Assembly (NCBI GenBank): GCA_011754535.1 | Contig: JAAQVN010000001.1 | Location: forward strand, 2,108,001-2,172,000 | Reading direction: 5' to 3' | Length of the DNA: 64,000 nt | From: Enterobacter asburiae | GTDB taxonomy: Bacteria; Pseudomonadota; Gammaproteobacteria; Enterobacterales; Enterobacteriaceae | Shown: one piece after another, positions 1 through 9,977 of the stretch | Position numbering within the stretch: position 1 is the stretch's first letter | Layout: each line of letters starts with the position of its first letter | Notes under the pieces: model-generated | The model's database searches: none | What the model was told of the DNA's origin: nothing | What the model saw: the letters and a program-made list of their open reading frames with translations, nothing else | Position numbers and translations under genes: made by a program

Positions 1-336
1 CAGCTGTTTAGCAATAATTACGGCAAACACGGTACCAAGTACCACCATCCACCACGGGGCAAACGGCGGAATACTGATGGCCAGCAGCAGGCCAGTCAGC
101 AGCGCGGAGTTGTCGGCCAGGATGCGTGAAACGGCCATCTTGCGCAGCTTCAGCACGAGAGCCTCTGCTGCTATAGCGCTGGAACAGCCCAGGGCTATCT
201 GGAACAGGGTTCCCCAGCCGAAAAACCAGCACTGAACGGCAATGCCCGGCAGCGCGGCCAGGCAGACCAGCATCATGATGCGCGAGGTCTGACGCTGGTT
301 GTGGGTGTATGGGGAGCTTGCGATTCTGAAAACCAT
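1..336 (-). CDS. rsxD: RsxD, electron transport complex membrane subunit (partial, N-terminal 112 residues)
   Basis: Only the first 112 codons lie in the window; the gene runs off the left edge. The protein begins [20 protein letters not shown] and continues through hydrophobic segments and the stretch [21 protein letters not shown], which is nearly identical to E. coli RsxD. RsxD/RnfD is an inner-membrane subunit of the Rsx (Rnf-type) complex that passes electrons to SoxR and keeps it reduced. The start codon directly abuts the rsxC stop, so the two are translationally coupled in the order rsxA-B-C-D. Identification is firm; the remainder of the operon (rsxG, rsxE, nth in E. coli) is outside the window. 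Confidence 0.96.
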   Translation of the reverse strand, partial: MVFRIASSPYTHNQRQTSRIMMLVCLAALPGIAVQCWFFGWGTLFQIALGCSSAIAAEALVLKLRKMAVSRILADNSALLTGLLLAISIPPFAPWWMVVLGTVFAVIIAKQL

Positions 337-2358
337 TTAATCCTCGTTTACGGCTTGCTGTGCGGCTTTCTTCGCCTGAACGCGCGCGATCGCGGCCGCG
401 ACGGCGGCCTTGCGCGGGTCGTCGTTTGCGGCCTGCGGCTGCTCTTCCTGCTGTGCCGCTTTACGCGCTTTGGCGCGAGCAATCGCGGCTTCAACGGCGG
501 CTTTACGCGGGTCGACCGGTGCTTCGGGTTCTGCGGCAGGCGCCTGCTGCGCCGCTTTGCGCGCTTTGGCGCGGGCAATTGCGGCTTCAACGGCGGCTTT
601 ACGCGGATCGACCGCTTCCTGTTCAACCACTACCTGCTGCTCCCCGGCCTTGCGGGCTTTGGCGCGGGCAATGGCCGCTTCAACGGCAGCTTTGCGTGGA
701 TCGACTTCAGCTTCCGGCTGTGCCGTTTGCGCTTTTTCCGCCTGGCGGGCGCGGGCCGCAGCCTTACGTGCTTCGCGGGCGGCAATCGCTTCGCTGTTAT
801 CCGGTTTTTCACCGGCCTGGATCACCAGCGTCTGGGCGGCATTGGCTTTTTTCTCGCGAACGCGCGCCAGGGCGGCGTTAATCGCATCCTGATCTTTTTC
901 GGCAGGCTGAACGGCGGCCTGCTTATGTCGCTCCTGACGAGCCATCTTCTCACGTTCGAGACGCGCCTGGCGCGCTTCGAAGCGAGCCCTGGCTTCCGCG
1001 GCGCGTTTTTCTTCCATGGAGATGGCATAAATCTCGGCCTTCTCCTGGCGGAAGTACTGCACCAGCGGAATGTTGCTTGGACAGACCCAGGCGCAGGCGC
1101 CGCATTCGATGCAGTCGGCCAGGTTATGGGCTTTGGCTTTATCGTGCAGCTGGCCTTTGCTGTACCAGTACAGCTGCTGCGGGAGCAGATCCGCCGGGCA
1201 GGCATCGGCACAGGCGCTGCAGCGGATGCAGCCTTTCTCTTCCTGCTCCTCGCCCATCTCAGTCGGGGAAGGGGCAAGCAGACAGTTGGTGATTTTCACT
1301 ACCGGGACATCGAGCCACGGCAGGGTAAAGCCCATCAGCGGGCCGCCCATGATCACCATCTGGTCGCTGGCCGGGCAAAATTCAGCCTGTTCCAGCAGGT
1401 GGCGCACCGGCGTACCAAGACGTGCCCAGACGTTGCCCGGACGAGAGACCGACTCTCCGGTCAGCGTCACCACGCGTTCGGTCAACGGCTCGCCGTCAAT
1501 CACCGCGCGCTTCACGGCGTAAGCGGTTCCGACGTTTTGCATCAGTACGCCGATATCCGACGAGCGTCCGCCATGCGGCACCTGCTTTCCGGTGAGGATT
1601 TGCGTCAGCTGTTTTGCGCCGCCAGAAGGGTACTTGGTCGGAATGACGCGCAGGGCGATATCATGGCTACCGGCCAGCACGGCGCGCAGCATTGAGATAG
1701 CCTGCGGTTTATTGTCTTCAATACCAATCAACACTTCTCGCGGCTGTAAGATGTGCGCGAGGATGCGGATGCCTTCCACCACCTGGGCGGCGCAATCCTG
1801 CATCAGACGATCGTCAGCGGTGATATACGGCTCGCACTCGGCGGCATTGATAATCAATGTCTGAATGTTATCGCCGCCGCCGCGCAGCTTGACGCCGGTC
1901 GGGAAGCCCGCGCCGCCGAGGCCCGCGACGCCGTACTGATGAATACGCTCGATAAGCGCTTCGCGACTCTGGCTGCGGTAGTCGCTCCAGCCGTCACGGT
2001 CAATCCAGCGATCTTCGCCGTCGGCTTCAATAATCACGCTCAGTTCCGACAGCGCGGACGGATGCGCCACCGTATGAGGGGCAATCGCCACCACTTTACC
2101 GGATGTTGGGGCGTGAATCGGCAGCATACGTCCACGGCCAAAGGTCAACGGCTGACCGCGAAGGACCGTATCGCCTTCTTTCACGCACAGCTCGCCCTCA
2201 GCGCCAATATGCTGCTTGAGCGGCATGACGAAACGGGTCGCCAGCGGAATTTGACGCAGCGGCGTGCCGTTGGACTGGGTTTTCATCTCCGGCGGATGGA
2301 TCCCGCCGTCAAAGTCCCAAATCTTCTCTTTTCTGAAAGCAGAAAATAACTTAAGCAT
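337..2358 (-). CDS. rsxC: RsxC, electron transport complex subunit with repeated Ala/Arg/Lys-rich tail
   Basis: A 673-residue membrane-associated Fe-S flavoprotein of the Rsx complex. I start it at [12 protein letters not shown], which overlaps the rsxB stop by 8 bp as in E. coli; longer upstream readings run through rsxB. The N-terminal two thirds hold the SLBB/NQO1-like core ([13 protein letters not shown]). Two ferredoxin motifs follow, [12 protein letters not shown] and [12 protein letters not shown], each ligating a 4Fe-4S cluster. The C-terminal third is low-complexity Ala/Lys/Arg/Glu sequence ending in four copies of [12 protein letters not shown] units, three of them nearly identical at the DNA level with 93- and 96-bp spacing. 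This tail varies in length between enterobacteria. Confidence 0.97.
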   Translation of the reverse strand: MLKLFSAFRKEKIWDFDGGIHPPEMKTQSNGTPLRQIPLATRFVMPLKQHIGAEGELCVKEGDTVLRGQPLTFGRGRMLPIHAPTSGKVVAIAPHTVAHPSALSELSVIIEADGEDRWIDRDGWSDYRSQSREALIERIHQYGVAGLGGAGFPTGVKLRGGGDNIQTLIINAAECEPYITADDRLMQDCAAQVVEGIRILAHILQPREVLIGIEDNKPQAISMLRAVLAGSHDIALRVIPTKYPSGGAKQLTQILTGKQVPHGGRSSDIGVLMQNVGTAYAVKRAVIDGEPLTERVVTLTGESVSRPGNVWARLGTPVRHLLEQAEFCPASDQMVIMGGPLMGFTLPWLDVPVVKITNCLLAPSPTEMGEEQEEKGCIRCSACADACPADLLPQQLYWYSKGQLHDKAKAHNLADCIECGACAWVCPSNIPLVQYFRQEKAEIYAISMEEKRAAEARARFEARQARLEREKMARQERHKQAAVQPAEKDQDAINAALARVREKKANAAQTLVIQAGEKPDNSEAIAAREARKAAARARQAEKAQTAQPEAEVDPRKAAVEAAIARAKARKAGEQQVVVEQEAVDPRKAAVEAAIARAKARKAAQQAPAAEPEAPVDPRKAAVEAAIARAKARKAAQQEEQPQAANDDPRKAAVAAAIARVQAKKAAQQAVNED

Positions 2359-2929
2359 GTTGTTCCACAGGAATATTGCGAACCGGAATGGTTTGAAGAT
2401 CCCACTTCCAGCTTTCGGTAGTCGTTTCAACCGGGCGCAGCTCAATACATTGCGTCGGGCAGGGGGCCACGCAGAGGTTACAGCCGGTGCACAGATCCGC
2501 CACAACGGTGTGCATGGCGCGGGTCGCGCCGACAATGGCGTCAACCGGACAGGCCTGAATACATTTGGTGCAGCCGATGCAGTTTGCTTCGTCGATCACG
2601 GCGAGGGCGCGAACCGGCTCCTGCACCTCCGCATCGCCATCTACGGGCTGCGGATCTACGTTAAGCAGGGCGGCAATTTTCAGCATTACCGCTTCGCCAC
2701 CGGGCGCACAACGGTTAATTTTTTCACCCTGAATCCCTACCGCTTCAGCGTAAGGGCGGCAGCCCGGGTAGCCGCACTGCCCGCACTGACTTTGCGGCAA
2801 AAGCTCATCAATTTTTTCAACAACAGGATCGTCCTCTACCGCGAAACGGCGGGAGGCGTAGCCCAGGATAAGGCCAAACACCAACCCCAGGACGCTGATA
2901 GAGGCGATGGCAATCCAGATAGCACTCAT
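2351..2929 (-). CDS. rsxB: RsxB, electron transport complex ferredoxin subunit
   Basis: A 192-residue iron-sulfur protein. It has an N-terminal membrane anchor (about residues 5-27), a CGQCGYPGC cluster motif typical of RnfB, then two 4Fe-4S ferredoxin motifs, [12 protein letters not shown] and [12 protein letters not shown]. It carries electrons between RsxC and the membrane subunits of the complex that reduces SoxR. Its start codon shares one base with the rsxA stop (TAATG arrangement) and its 3' end overlaps rsxC by 8 bp, so rsxA, rsxB and rsxC form a tightly coupled operon. Confidence 0.97.
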   Translation of the reverse strand: MSAIWIAIASISVLGLVFGLILGYASRRFAVEDDPVVEKIDELLPQSQCGQCGYPGCRPYAEAVGIQGEKINRCAPGGEAVMLKIAALLNVDPQPVDGDAEVQEPVRALAVIDEANCIGCTKCIQACPVDAIVGATRAMHTVVADLCTGCNLCVAPCPTQCIELRPVETTTESWKWDLQTIPVRNIPVEQHA

Positions 2930-3510
2930 TACAACTTCACCAGACCACTAAAGCCCATAAAGGCCAGAGACATTAAACCCGCGGTGACCAGCGCAATGGC
3001 ATTTCCGCGAAATGGCGCAGGGATATCCGCTGCCGCCAGACGTTCGCGAATCGACGCGAACAGAACCATAACAAAGGAGAAACCGACGGCGGCGGAAAAA
3101 CCGTACAGCGCCGACTGCATAAAGTTATGCCCAAGGTTGATGTTCAGCAGCGCCACGCCGAGTACCGCGCAGTTGGTGGTGATCAGCGGCAGGAAGATAC
3201 CCAGCAGGCGATAGAGCGCCGGGCTGGTTTTACGCACCACCATTTCAGTAAATTGCACCACAACCGCAATAACCAGAATAAACGCCAGCGTACGGAGATA
3301 GATTAACCCCAGCGGGATGAGGATCCAGGTGTCAATCAACCACGCGCAGATAGACGCCATCGTCATGACAAAGGTCGTCGCCAGCCCCATGCCCATCGCC
3401 GTTTCCAGCTTTTTGGACACGCCCATAAACGGGCACAGGCCAAGGAACTTCACCAGAACGAAGTTGTTAACCAGCACGGTGCCGACAAAGAGCAGTAAGT
3501 AATCGGTCAT
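2929..3510 (-). CDS. rsxA: RsxA, electron transport complex membrane subunit
   Basis: A 193-residue integral membrane protein with six predicted transmembrane helices and the conserved sequences [20 protein letters not shown] and [14 protein letters not shown]. These Cys-containing segments are symmetric in the RnfA/RnfE family and ligate a membrane-embedded iron centre in characterised Rnf complexes. It is the first rsx gene here. A stem-loop with a T-rich tail lies between ydgK and rsxA, so rsxA probably also has its own promoter, although read-through from ydgK is possible. Confidence 0.97.
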   Translation of the reverse strand: MTDYLLLFVGTVLVNNFVLVKFLGLCPFMGVSKKLETAMGMGLATTFVMTMASICAWLIDTWILIPLGLIYLRTLAFILVIAVVVQFTEMVVRKTSPALYRLLGIFLPLITTNCAVLGVALLNINLGHNFMQSALYGFSAAVGFSFVMVLFASIRERLAAADIPAPFRGNAIALVTAGLMSLAFMGFSGLVKL

Positions 3511-3523
3511 TATTTAGCCTGAA

Positions 3524-3563
3524 ATAAAAAAGCCGCCTATTATCGGACAAACCGGGTCAGGCG
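3524..3563 (-). terminator. Probable intrinsic terminator between ydgK and rsxA
   Basis: On the minus strand a CGCCT...AGGCG stem, with a smaller CGG/CCG stem in its loop, is followed by GCTTTTTTATTT. It lies between the ydgK stop and the rsxA start. It would end or attenuate transcripts coming from cnu-ydgK. The T-run is clear but the stem is interrupted. Confidence 0.55.
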
Positions 3564-3586
3564 ACAACAGGTTATCTGTAAGGTTA

Positions 3587-4039
3587 TTACGGGTTCACGA
3601 AGGTGTTTTTCACACGCGTTGAACGCTTGAAATAGGGCACCAGCAGCGCCGCAGCCAGTAACGGGAAAAGCAGCTGGCGGACAGCAAGCGCGTCAGACAC
3701 GGGCGAGAAAGCAAACGCTTTAACCGCCAGCAGAACCGAAATGAGCAGCCAGATAATATAGTGCTTAGGCACGCTCTTGCGGCGCTTAAAGAAGGCGATG
3801 GTCAGCCACAGGGTGTAGTACCACATCCCAATCGCGAAAACGAACGACACAAACCACATTGCTATATTCAGCACGCTTTGCGACATCAGGGTCTGGATGG
3901 CGTGAGGGGTAATCAATGCGGTGGTATAAAGCAGCAGCGCAAGCGATGCGCTTAATAAGGCAACCAGCAGCCATGCCAGTGGGGCGATTAACCAGCCTCC
4001 GATGCGTTCTCCAGGCGTTGCGGTCATGAACTCTCCCAT
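3587..4039 (-). CDS. ydgK: YdgK, DUF2569 inner-membrane protein
   Basis: A 150-residue protein with four predicted transmembrane helices (about residues 14-40, 58-82, 95-112 and 120-136). It contains WYYTLWLTIAFFKRR and VPKHYIIWLLISVLLAVKAFAFSPV, shared with E. coli YdgK. The function is unknown. It sits between cnu and the rsx operon as in E. coli. The start is uncertain between MGEFMTA (4039) and the internal Met at 4027; the second gives a length closer to the homologue. Confidence 0.9.
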   Translation of the reverse strand: MGEFMTATPGERIGGWLIAPLAWLLVALLSASLALLLYTTALITPHAIQTLMSQSVLNIAMWFVSFVFAIGMWYYTLWLTIAFFKRRKSVPKHYIIWLLISVLLAVKAFAFSPVSDALAVRQLLFPLLAAALLVPYFKRSTRVKNTFVNP

Positions 4040-4113
4040 TATCTGCGCGAAATGTTGTACAGCCAGTTTGCAGGGCGGAGAGTATATAACATTTCGCGCG
4101 GATGGCTACTTTC

Positions 4114-4329
4114 TTATAAAACGTAGCGCCATACGGACTTCGGCACCTCGCCGACGTTGAACAAGCGTCCGCCGGAGACCAGCTCCGCACGGCGGTGGTC
4201 AGCGGCGCGATACATATTGATAATGTCCTGATTATCCGACAGGGTGTAGTTCAGATGGTCAAACAGTTTTTCCAGGCTCTCAAGCGAATTGATCTTGCGA
4301 AATTTTAATAAATAGTCCTGAACTGTCAT
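4114..4329 (-). CDS. cnu: Cnu (YdgT), Hha-family H-NS/StpA-binding protein
   Basis: A 71-residue Hha/YmoA-family protein. The sequence [20 protein letters not shown] and the later [19 protein letters not shown] are near-identical to E. coli Cnu. The family has no HTH of its own: it binds H-NS or StpA and modifies silencing, and in E. coli Cnu also binds the cnb site at oriC. It lies between blr and ydgK on the same strand, as in E. coli. The start is supported by full-length colinearity with the family. Confidence 0.96.
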   Translation of the reverse strand: MTVQDYLLKFRKINSLESLEKLFDHLNYTLSDNQDIINMYRAADHRRAELVSGGRLFNVGEVPKSVWRYVL

Positions 4330-4461
4330 ATTAATAAGTTTCCATATAAAAGTGAGTAATACCAGTTAAGGTAATTCGGTCGAATAATAAACGGATTAAT
4401 AAAGACGTAAACAGCCCACTCAGGTAACGCGACGAAATTAGGAGTTTTCTTTGCTGAAATT

Positions 4462-4483
4462 CAGGCATCGAAGGCGATGCCTG
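4462..4483. other. Perfect 9-bp stem-loop between blr and cnu
   Basis: CAGGCATCG and CGATGCCTG are exact complements separated by four bases. The hairpin lies in the roughly 230-bp gap between the blr stop and the cnu start. Neither strand shows a proper T-run afterwards, so it may be a weak terminator after blr or a structure in the cnu leader; I cannot decide which. Confidence 0.4.
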
Positions 4484-4562
4484 GAAGAGAAGGTTAACCG
4501 CGTTCACCAGGGCTGGCAATATGAAACTGACATATTATGTCACTCTTTATCGCAGCAACCGG

Positions 4563-4700
4563 TTACTTAGGATGGGTGACGGCAGCAGGCTCCGGCGGCT
4601 GGTAGTTATCAATATGGCTGGCTACGCCGAGCAAAATGACCGAAACCCCAAGAACAATCCATCCCGCTAATTCAATGATTCGATTAATAATTGATGTCAT
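4563..4700 (-). CDS. blr: Blr, small inner-membrane protein (45 residues)
   Basis: A short gene that is easily missed. It reads MTSIINRIIELAGWIVLGVS, followed by VILLGVASHIDNYQPPEPAA and VTHPK. The single transmembrane helix and the HIDNYQPPE tail match E. coli Blr (41 residues), a divisome-associated small protein linked to beta-lactam susceptibility. It occupies the E. coli position between cnu and ydgJ. The N-terminus is four residues longer than in E. coli if the first Met is used. Confidence 0.92.
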   Translation of the reverse strand: MTSIINRIIELAGWIVLGVSVILLGVASHIDNYQPPEPAAVTHPK

Positions 4701-4929
4701 GATTTGCTGTTGTAATTTATCCATAAATACAGGGCGCAAATGTTACAGCGCTGTTTCTCTGACGGCAAGCGCTTTGGGAACGATTCCCTTAAACAAAATC
4801 AGAAGGTTAATACTATGTAACAAAAATAACCGCTACAGCCTGCTATTTTAAGCGCCATGGCTCATTATTAATGAGGGCAATGCCAGACAGGCCAGTATGA
4901 AATAAGAAACGCAAAAAGAGGACAACACG

Positions 4930-5970
4930 ATGAGTGATAACATCCGCGTCGGGCTTATAGGCTACGGTTACGCGAGCAAAACGTTTCATGCGCCTCTGAT
5001 AGCCGGGACGCCGGGGATGGCGCTGGCTGCGGTATCCAGCAGCGACGCTGCTAAAGTCCACGCTGACTGGCCCGCTGTGCCGGTTGTCTCTGAGCCAAAA
5101 CATCTCTTCAACGATCCGAATATCGATTTAATTGTTATCCCCACGCCTAACGACACGCACTTCCCGCTGGCGAAAGCTGCGCTGGAAGCGGGAAAGCACG
5201 TCATTGTTGATAAACCTTTCACCGTGACGTTGTCACAGGCGCGTGAGCTGGAGGCGCTGGCAAAAAGCCTGGGAAGGGTGCTGTCCGTTTTCCATAACCG
5301 CCGCTGGGACAGCGATTTTCTGACGGTAAAAACGCTTCTCGGTGAGGGTACGTTAGGGGAGATCGTTTTTTTTGAATCGCACTTTGACCGCTTTCGCCCG
5401 CAGGTAAGAAACCGCTGGCGCGAGCAGGCCGGTCCGGGCAGCGGCATCTGGTACGATTTAGCCCCGCATCTGCTGGACCAGGCCGTTAATCTGTTTGGTC
5501 TGCCGGTGAGCATGACGGTCGATCTGGCCCAGCTCAGGCCCGGGGCACAGACAACCGATTACTTCCACGCGGTGCTCAGTTACCCGCAGCGCCGGGTTGT
5601 GCTGCACGGCACGATGGTCGCGGCTGCGGAATCTGCCCGCTATATCATTCACGGCACGCGCGGGAGCTACGTGAAGTTCGGCCTCGATCCGCAGGAAGAC
5701 CGGCTTAAAAACGGTGAACGTCTGCCGCAGGAAGACTGGGGCTATGATATGCGCGACGGCGTCGTGACGCGGGCAGAAGGTGAGGAACGGGTCGAAGAAA
5801 CGCTGCTGACGATACCGGGTAACTATCCGGCTTATTATGCAGCCATCCGCGATGCGCTGAACGGAACGGGGGAAAACCCGGTTCCGGCCAGCCAGGCGAT
5901 TCAGATTATGGAACTGATAGAGCTGGGGATTGAATCTGCCAAACATCGCGCAACGCTTTGTCTGGCATAA
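4930..5970 (+). CDS. ydgJ: YdgJ, Gfo/Idh/MocA-family NAD(P)-dependent oxidoreductase
   Basis: A 346-residue oxidoreductase. The N-terminus VGLIGYGYASKTFHAPLI is a Rossmann dinucleotide-binding motif, followed by the family signature VDKPFTVT (about residues 95-102) with the conserved Lys-Pro. The C-terminal domain with GSGIWYDLAPHLLDQA is the substrate-binding part and carries the catalytic His candidate. The substrate is unknown, probably a sugar or polyol. It diverges from blr and converges on add; a REP-like palindrome lies between it and add. Confidence 0.92.
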   Translation: MSDNIRVGLIGYGYASKTFHAPLIAGTPGMALAAVSSSDAAKVHADWPAVPVVSEPKHLFNDPNIDLIVIPTPNDTHFPLAKAALEAGKHVIVDKPFTVTLSQARELEALAKSLGRVLSVFHNRRWDSDFLTVKTLLGEGTLGEIVFFESHFDRFRPQVRNRWREQAGPGSGIWYDLAPHLLDQAVNLFGLPVSMTVDLAQLRPGAQTTDYFHAVLSYPQRRVVLHGTMVAAAESARYIIHGTRGSYVKFGLDPQEDRLKNGERLPQEDWGYDMRDGVVTRAEGEERVEETLLTIPGNYPAYYAAIRDALNGTGENPVPASQAIQIMELIELGIESAKHRATLCLA

Positions 5971-5979
5971 TTTTTGTAA

Positions 5980-6006
5980 GTCGGGTAAGCGCCAGCGCTA
6001 CCCGGC
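5980..6006. repeat. REP-like palindrome between ydgJ and add
   Basis: GTCGGGTA-AGCGC, a two-base centre, and GCGCT-ACCCGGC form a near-perfect imperfect hairpin with one bulge and one mismatch. This is the pattern of enterobacterial REP/BIME units. It lies in the 42-bp gap between the convergent genes ydgJ and add and could stabilise both 3' ends. A related unit occurs at 18690-18715. Confidence 0.6.
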
Positions 6007-6012
6007 AGCGCG

Positions 6013-7014
6013 TTAACCGCGCGCCACTTTATCTCGCAGCGCCTGCTTCTCTGCAGACGTCAGGAAGGCTATTTCCAGCCCATTAACCTGCGCCTGACGG
6101 ATCTGCTCGCGGCTCAGACCTGCCTGCGGTGCCGCAATGTTGTACTCGTGGATGATATCCACGCCCTGGACCGCCGGATCGTCCGTGTTCAGTGAGGCCA
6201 GCACGCCGTGCTCAAGGAACGTTTTCAGCGGATGCTGCGCCAGCGTTGCCACGGTGCTGGTCTGAATGTTGGACGTCAGGCATGACTCAATCCCGATACG
6301 CTGCTCCGCCAGGAAATCCATCAGGGCGCGATCTTCTACCGCCTTCACGCCGTGGCCGATACGCTCGGCGCCCAGCTCGCGGATGGCCTGCCAGATGCTT
6401 TCCGGACCCGCTGCTTCCCCCGCATGCACGGTAATGTGCCAGCCGGCATCGCGCGCGCGGTTGAAGTGGGAGAGGAACAGGCTGCCGGGGAAGCCCAGCT
6501 CGTCACCGGCGAGGTCGACGGCGGTGATGGCATCGCGATGGGCCAGCAGCGCTTCCAGTTCCTGCAGGCAGGCGGCTTCACCGAACGTACGGCTCATAAT
6601 ACCGATCAGACGGGCCTGAACGTCGAAGGTTTTACACCCTTCGCGGACGCCTTCAATGACGGCTTCCACCACGCCTGCAACGGGCAGGCTGTGAGTCATC
6701 GCCATGTAGCCCGGCGAGAAGCGCAGCTCGACGTAATGCAGGCCGTTACGTGCCGCATCTTCAATGTTCTCAAACGCCACGCGGCGACAGGCATCCAGCG
6801 AGGCCAGCATCTTCACGCCCCAGTCGAGCTTGCTCAGGAAGCTGACCAGATCCGGTTCATTGGAGGTCACCTGTACGTGAGGGATCAGCGACTCAAGCGT
6901 CTGCGCAGGAAGCGTTAAATTGAACTGGCGGCCAAGATCGAGGATGGTTTGGGCACGAATGTTACCGTCAAGGTGACGATGAATATCAGTTAAAGGCAGG
7001 CGTGTATCAATCAT
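6013..7014 (-). CDS. add: Adenosine deaminase
   Basis: A 333-residue zinc hydrolase that deaminates adenosine and deoxyadenosine to inosine and deoxyinosine in purine salvage. Hallmarks are [10 protein letters not shown] near the N-terminus (zinc-binding His12 and His14), [14 protein letters not shown] (His near 197 and catalytic Glu) and [12 protein letters not shown] (zinc-binding Asp). It is colinear with E. coli Add throughout. It lies next to malY on the same strand with a 96-bp gap, so it probably has its own promoter. Confidence 0.98.
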   Translation of the reverse strand: MIDTRLPLTDIHRHLDGNIRAQTILDLGRQFNLTLPAQTLESLIPHVQVTSNEPDLVSFLSKLDWGVKMLASLDACRRVAFENIEDAARNGLHYVELRFSPGYMAMTHSLPVAGVVEAVIEGVREGCKTFDVQARLIGIMSRTFGEAACLQELEALLAHRDAITAVDLAGDELGFPGSLFLSHFNRARDAGWHITVHAGEAAGPESIWQAIRELGAERIGHGVKAVEDRALMDFLAEQRIGIESCLTSNIQTSTVATLAQHPLKTFLEHGVLASLNTDDPAVQGVDIIHEYNIAAPQAGLSREQIRQAQVNGLEIAFLTSAEKQALRDKVARG

Positions 7015-7110
7015 GGTCGCACTCTTTTCTGGTTAAAGTGCGCCATATTATAAAAACAAAACGGGGTAAAAAGCTATTTGCGCAAGGGAAAATTCCGTTG
7101 CGCAAACAAA

Positions 7111-8283
7111 TTACAGCAGCGTGTTGATCCCGGCGATGAGGCGCTGAACCCCTTGTTCCAGCTTGCTGCGCGGACAGCCGGCGTTCAGCCGCACGAAGCC
7201 GTTACCTTCGTTTCCGTACGTGTATCCCGGCATGATGGCGACTTTTTGCTGCTCGATCAGTACTTTTTGCAGCGCTCTGTCGTCAATGTTCAGCGGGCGC
7301 AGGTCGATCCAGGCCAGATAGGTTGCTTCCGGCGGCTGCCAGTTCAGTTTCGGAAAAGCACTGTTTACTTCCTGCGCGACGTACAGCAGATTCTCCTCCA
7401 GATAACGCCGTAAGGCATCCAGCCACGGCTCTCCCTGCTGGTAGGCGGCAATATGGGCCGTCAGCGCCAGTACGGAAGGAGAAGAGAGTCCATCCCGGCC
7501 TTTTAGCGCGCTGAGATAGCCGTCGCGGCTCTCTTCATCGCCAATCAGGCCGTATGCGCCCGTCAGCGCCGGAATATTAAAGCTTTTCGAGCCGGAGGTG
7601 AGAAGCGCCCATTTGCCGCGCGCCACCGCGTTCCACGGGGTGTGGCGATGCGCGCCCCACACCATGTCCATATGAATTTCATCGCTGATAACCGCCACGT
7701 CATAGCGTGCGCAAAGCTCCGCCATATGGGTCAATTCTTCACGCGTCCATACTTTTCCGGTTGGGTTTTGCGGGCTGCACAGTAGCAAAATTTTGTTTTC
7801 CGATTTCGCCAGCGCCGCTTCAAGCGCCGCCATATTGCCCTGCCAGCCTGCCGCCTGTTTCTCCATCTCAACGGGCACCACAAGGCGCGAATTGCCCTCA
7901 ATGGCCTTAAAAAACGCATCGTACGCCGGGGTGTGAACCACCACGCCGTCACCGGGCTTTGACCAGAGGCGAATCAGCTCTGACACCATGTAGATGACGG
8001 AAGGTCCATAAACGACGGTTTCCGTATCAATCGGGCTGTTGAAGCGCTGCCGGAACCAGTGCGCGACGGCAGCGAGAAACTCGTCGTTCTTCCAGCGGCT
8101 GTAGCCCAGCACGCCGTGGTTAATGCGCTGATGCAGCGCGTCGGTTATGCAGGGGGCGGTGGCGAAATCCATATCAGAGATGGTGAAGGGCAGCAAATCC
8201 GCCGCGCCAAAGCGGTCGGCGACGTAGTCCCACTGCGTACACCAGGTGCCGTGTCGATCCACGACGGTAGAAAAATCAAACAT
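7111..8283 (-). CDS. malY: MalY, PLP-dependent beta-cystathionase and maltose regulator
   Basis: A 390-residue fold-type I PLP enzyme. Lys233 in TSGSKSFNIPAL is the Schiff-base lysine, and SPQNPTGKVW and VISDEIHMDM supply the usual PLP contacts. MalY cleaves cystathionine and, in E. coli, binds MalT to keep it inactive. It follows malX by 48 bp on the same strand, and the pair is controlled by the divergent malI. A short stem-loop (GCCTCA/TGAGGC, about 8309-8330) lies in the malX-malY gap. Confidence 0.97.
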   Translation of the reverse strand: MFDFSTVVDRHGTWCTQWDYVADRFGAADLLPFTISDMDFATAPCITDALHQRINHGVLGYSRWKNDEFLAAVAHWFRQRFNSPIDTETVVYGPSVIYMVSELIRLWSKPGDGVVVHTPAYDAFFKAIEGNSRLVVPVEMEKQAAGWQGNMAALEAALAKSENKILLLCSPQNPTGKVWTREELTHMAELCARYDVAVISDEIHMDMVWGAHRHTPWNAVARGKWALLTSGSKSFNIPALTGAYGLIGDEESRDGYLSALKGRDGLSSPSVLALTAHIAAYQQGEPWLDALRRYLEENLLYVAQEVNSAFPKLNWQPPEATYLAWIDLRPLNIDDRALQKVLIEQQKVAIMPGYTYGNEGNGFVRLNAGCPRSKLEQGVQRLIAGINTLL

Positions 8284-8331
8284 GACGTAAATCCTTAAAG
8301 TAAAACCGCCTCATGAGAGGGGGTTGAGGCA

Positions 8332-9924
8332 TCAGGCTTCTACTGTTCGCATCAGGGTGGCCAGCTCATCCTTCACTGACTGAACCTGCGGGCCGATAAC
8401 TACCTGCAAATTGTGCTGGTTTAACTGTACCACGCCGATGGCCCGGTTGGCCTTCAGGGCGTTGGTATCCACTTTTGCCATATCCGCCACCGACAGGCGC
8501 AGGCGGGTAATGCAGTTGTCCAGTGAGGTGATGTTATCCGCACCGCCCAGCGCCGCCAGAATGGCTGGGGTGTTATACCCGGATTTGCCCACGGTACCGG
8601 TAACCGCCTGCTCAACGCTGGTGGCCGTATCAGTATCGCGGCCCGGCGTTTTCAGGTTAAAGCGGGTGATGGCGAAGCGGAAGATACCGTAGTACACCGC
8701 GAACCAGATAGCCGCCACGACCGGCACCAGATACCACTTGGTGGACAGACCGTGCAGGATCCCGAACACCACGAAGTCAATCACGTTACCGTCGGTGTTG
8801 CCGATGGTGACGCCCAGCACCGCCATCACGGTGAAGCCCAGACCGGTCAGCAGCGCGTGAATGAGATACAGCACCGGCGCAACAAACAGGAACAGGAATT
8901 CGATAGGCTCGGTGGTGCCGCCGACGACGCAGGCAATCACGCCGGAAATCAGCAGCCCTTTAATTTTATGACGGTTTTCCGGGCGCGCACAGTGGTACAT
9001 CGCCAGCGCGGCACCCGGCAGGCCGCCGAGGAAGGCCGGCATTTTGCCCTGAGACAGGAAGCGGGTGGCGCTTTCGGAGAAGCCGTGGGTGGTCGGGCAG
9101 CTCAGCTGCGCCTGGAAGATGGTCAGCGCACCGCTCACGTCGTGACCGCACACTTCCATGGTGCCGCCCGCTTCGGTGAAGCGAATCAGGGCCACCAGGA
9201 TATGCTGCAGGCCAAACGGCAGCAGCAGACGTTCGCCGGTGCCAAAGATCATCGGACCAAAATCGCCCGCGCCGTTGATGATGCGGCCAATGCCGTTGAT
9301 GCCCATCGCAAAGACCGGCCAGATCAGCGGAATGATCAGGCCGAACAGACCCATGACCACCAGAGTGACAATCGGCACGAAGCGGGTACCGCCGAAGAAG
9401 GCCAGGGCATCCGGCAGGCGGATATTGTGGAAGCGCTCGTGCAGCATCCAGATAATGACCCCCGCGATCACCGCCCCGAGGATCCCGGTATCAATAGACT
9501 GGATACCAATCACGCTCTGGATGTTGTTAGCCTTCAGCACGGCAGCGTCGGTGGTCGGCAGAATGCCTTTCGCGGTCAGCCAGAAGTTAACCGCCAGGTT
9601 CATCACGGCGTAACCCACAAACCCGGCAAACGCCGCGACGCCTTTGTTCTCGCGGGCCAGGCCCAGCGGGATGGCGATGCAGAACATCACGGGCAGGAAG
9701 CTAAACGCGAAGGAGCCGACCTTACTCATCCAGATAAAGATCGCCTGCAGCACAGGGGTACCGAGGAACGGGATCAGCGTGATGACGTCTTTACTGCTTA
9801 GCGAACTGCCGATCCCGAGCATGATCCCGCAGAATGAGAGGAGTGCCACGGGGAGCATAAAGGTTTTACCCAGTTGCTGGAAAAACTCCCACAGCGATAT
9901 TTTTTGTGCCGCTTTCGCCGTCAT
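8332..9924 (-). CDS. malX: MalX, PTS maltose/glucose-type EIICB permease
   Basis: A 530-residue fusion of an EIIC membrane domain (about residues 1-410) and a C-terminal EIIB domain. EIIC shows GERLLLPFGLQHI and the E-rich loop GTTEPIEFLFLFV typical of the glucose superfamily. EIIB contains the phosphorylated Cys in SLDNCITRLRLSV. It transports glucose/maltose-type sugars and needs an EIIA from elsewhere (Crr in E. coli). It is the first gene of malX-malY, with MalI operators upstream. Confidence 0.96.
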   Translation of the reverse strand: MTAKAAQKISLWEFFQQLGKTFMLPVALLSFCGIMLGIGSSLSSKDVITLIPFLGTPVLQAIFIWMSKVGSFAFSFLPVMFCIAIPLGLARENKGVAAFAGFVGYAVMNLAVNFWLTAKGILPTTDAAVLKANNIQSVIGIQSIDTGILGAVIAGVIIWMLHERFHNIRLPDALAFFGGTRFVPIVTLVVMGLFGLIIPLIWPVFAMGINGIGRIINGAGDFGPMIFGTGERLLLPFGLQHILVALIRFTEAGGTMEVCGHDVSGALTIFQAQLSCPTTHGFSESATRFLSQGKMPAFLGGLPGAALAMYHCARPENRHKIKGLLISGVIACVVGGTTEPIEFLFLFVAPVLYLIHALLTGLGFTVMAVLGVTIGNTDGNVIDFVVFGILHGLSTKWYLVPVVAAIWFAVYYGIFRFAITRFNLKTPGRDTDTATSVEQAVTGTVGKSGYNTPAILAALGGADNITSLDNCITRLRLSVADMAKVDTNALKANRAIGVVQLNQHNLQVVIGPQVQSVKDELATLMRTVEA

Positions 9925-9977
9925 AAAACGACTCCTTTATTGTTAAAATCAGTTTATCTGCTTCAATGCTGCGAGAA

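Noticed and set aside
301..1695. Long open frames on the plus strand opposite rsxC (up to 464 codons)
   Set aside because: They mirror the GC-rich repeated rsxC tail, have biased composition (Gly/Arg/Phe or Ala/Arg) and no family resemblance or ribosome site.
4331..4519. 62-codon minus-strand frame directly upstream of cnu
   Set aside because: It contains the intergenic stem-loop, lacks a ribosome site and resembles no protein; more likely the cnu leader.
4705..4720. Second Ter-like sequence (GCTGTTGTAATTTA) upstream of blr
   Set aside because: Only the central GTTGTAA matches; about six of 16 core positions differ, including outer contacts.
8752..9801. 349-codon plus-strand frame opposite malX
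   Set aside because: Very rich in His, Gln and Asp, as expected for the antisense of membrane-helix codons; malX is clearly coding on the other strand.
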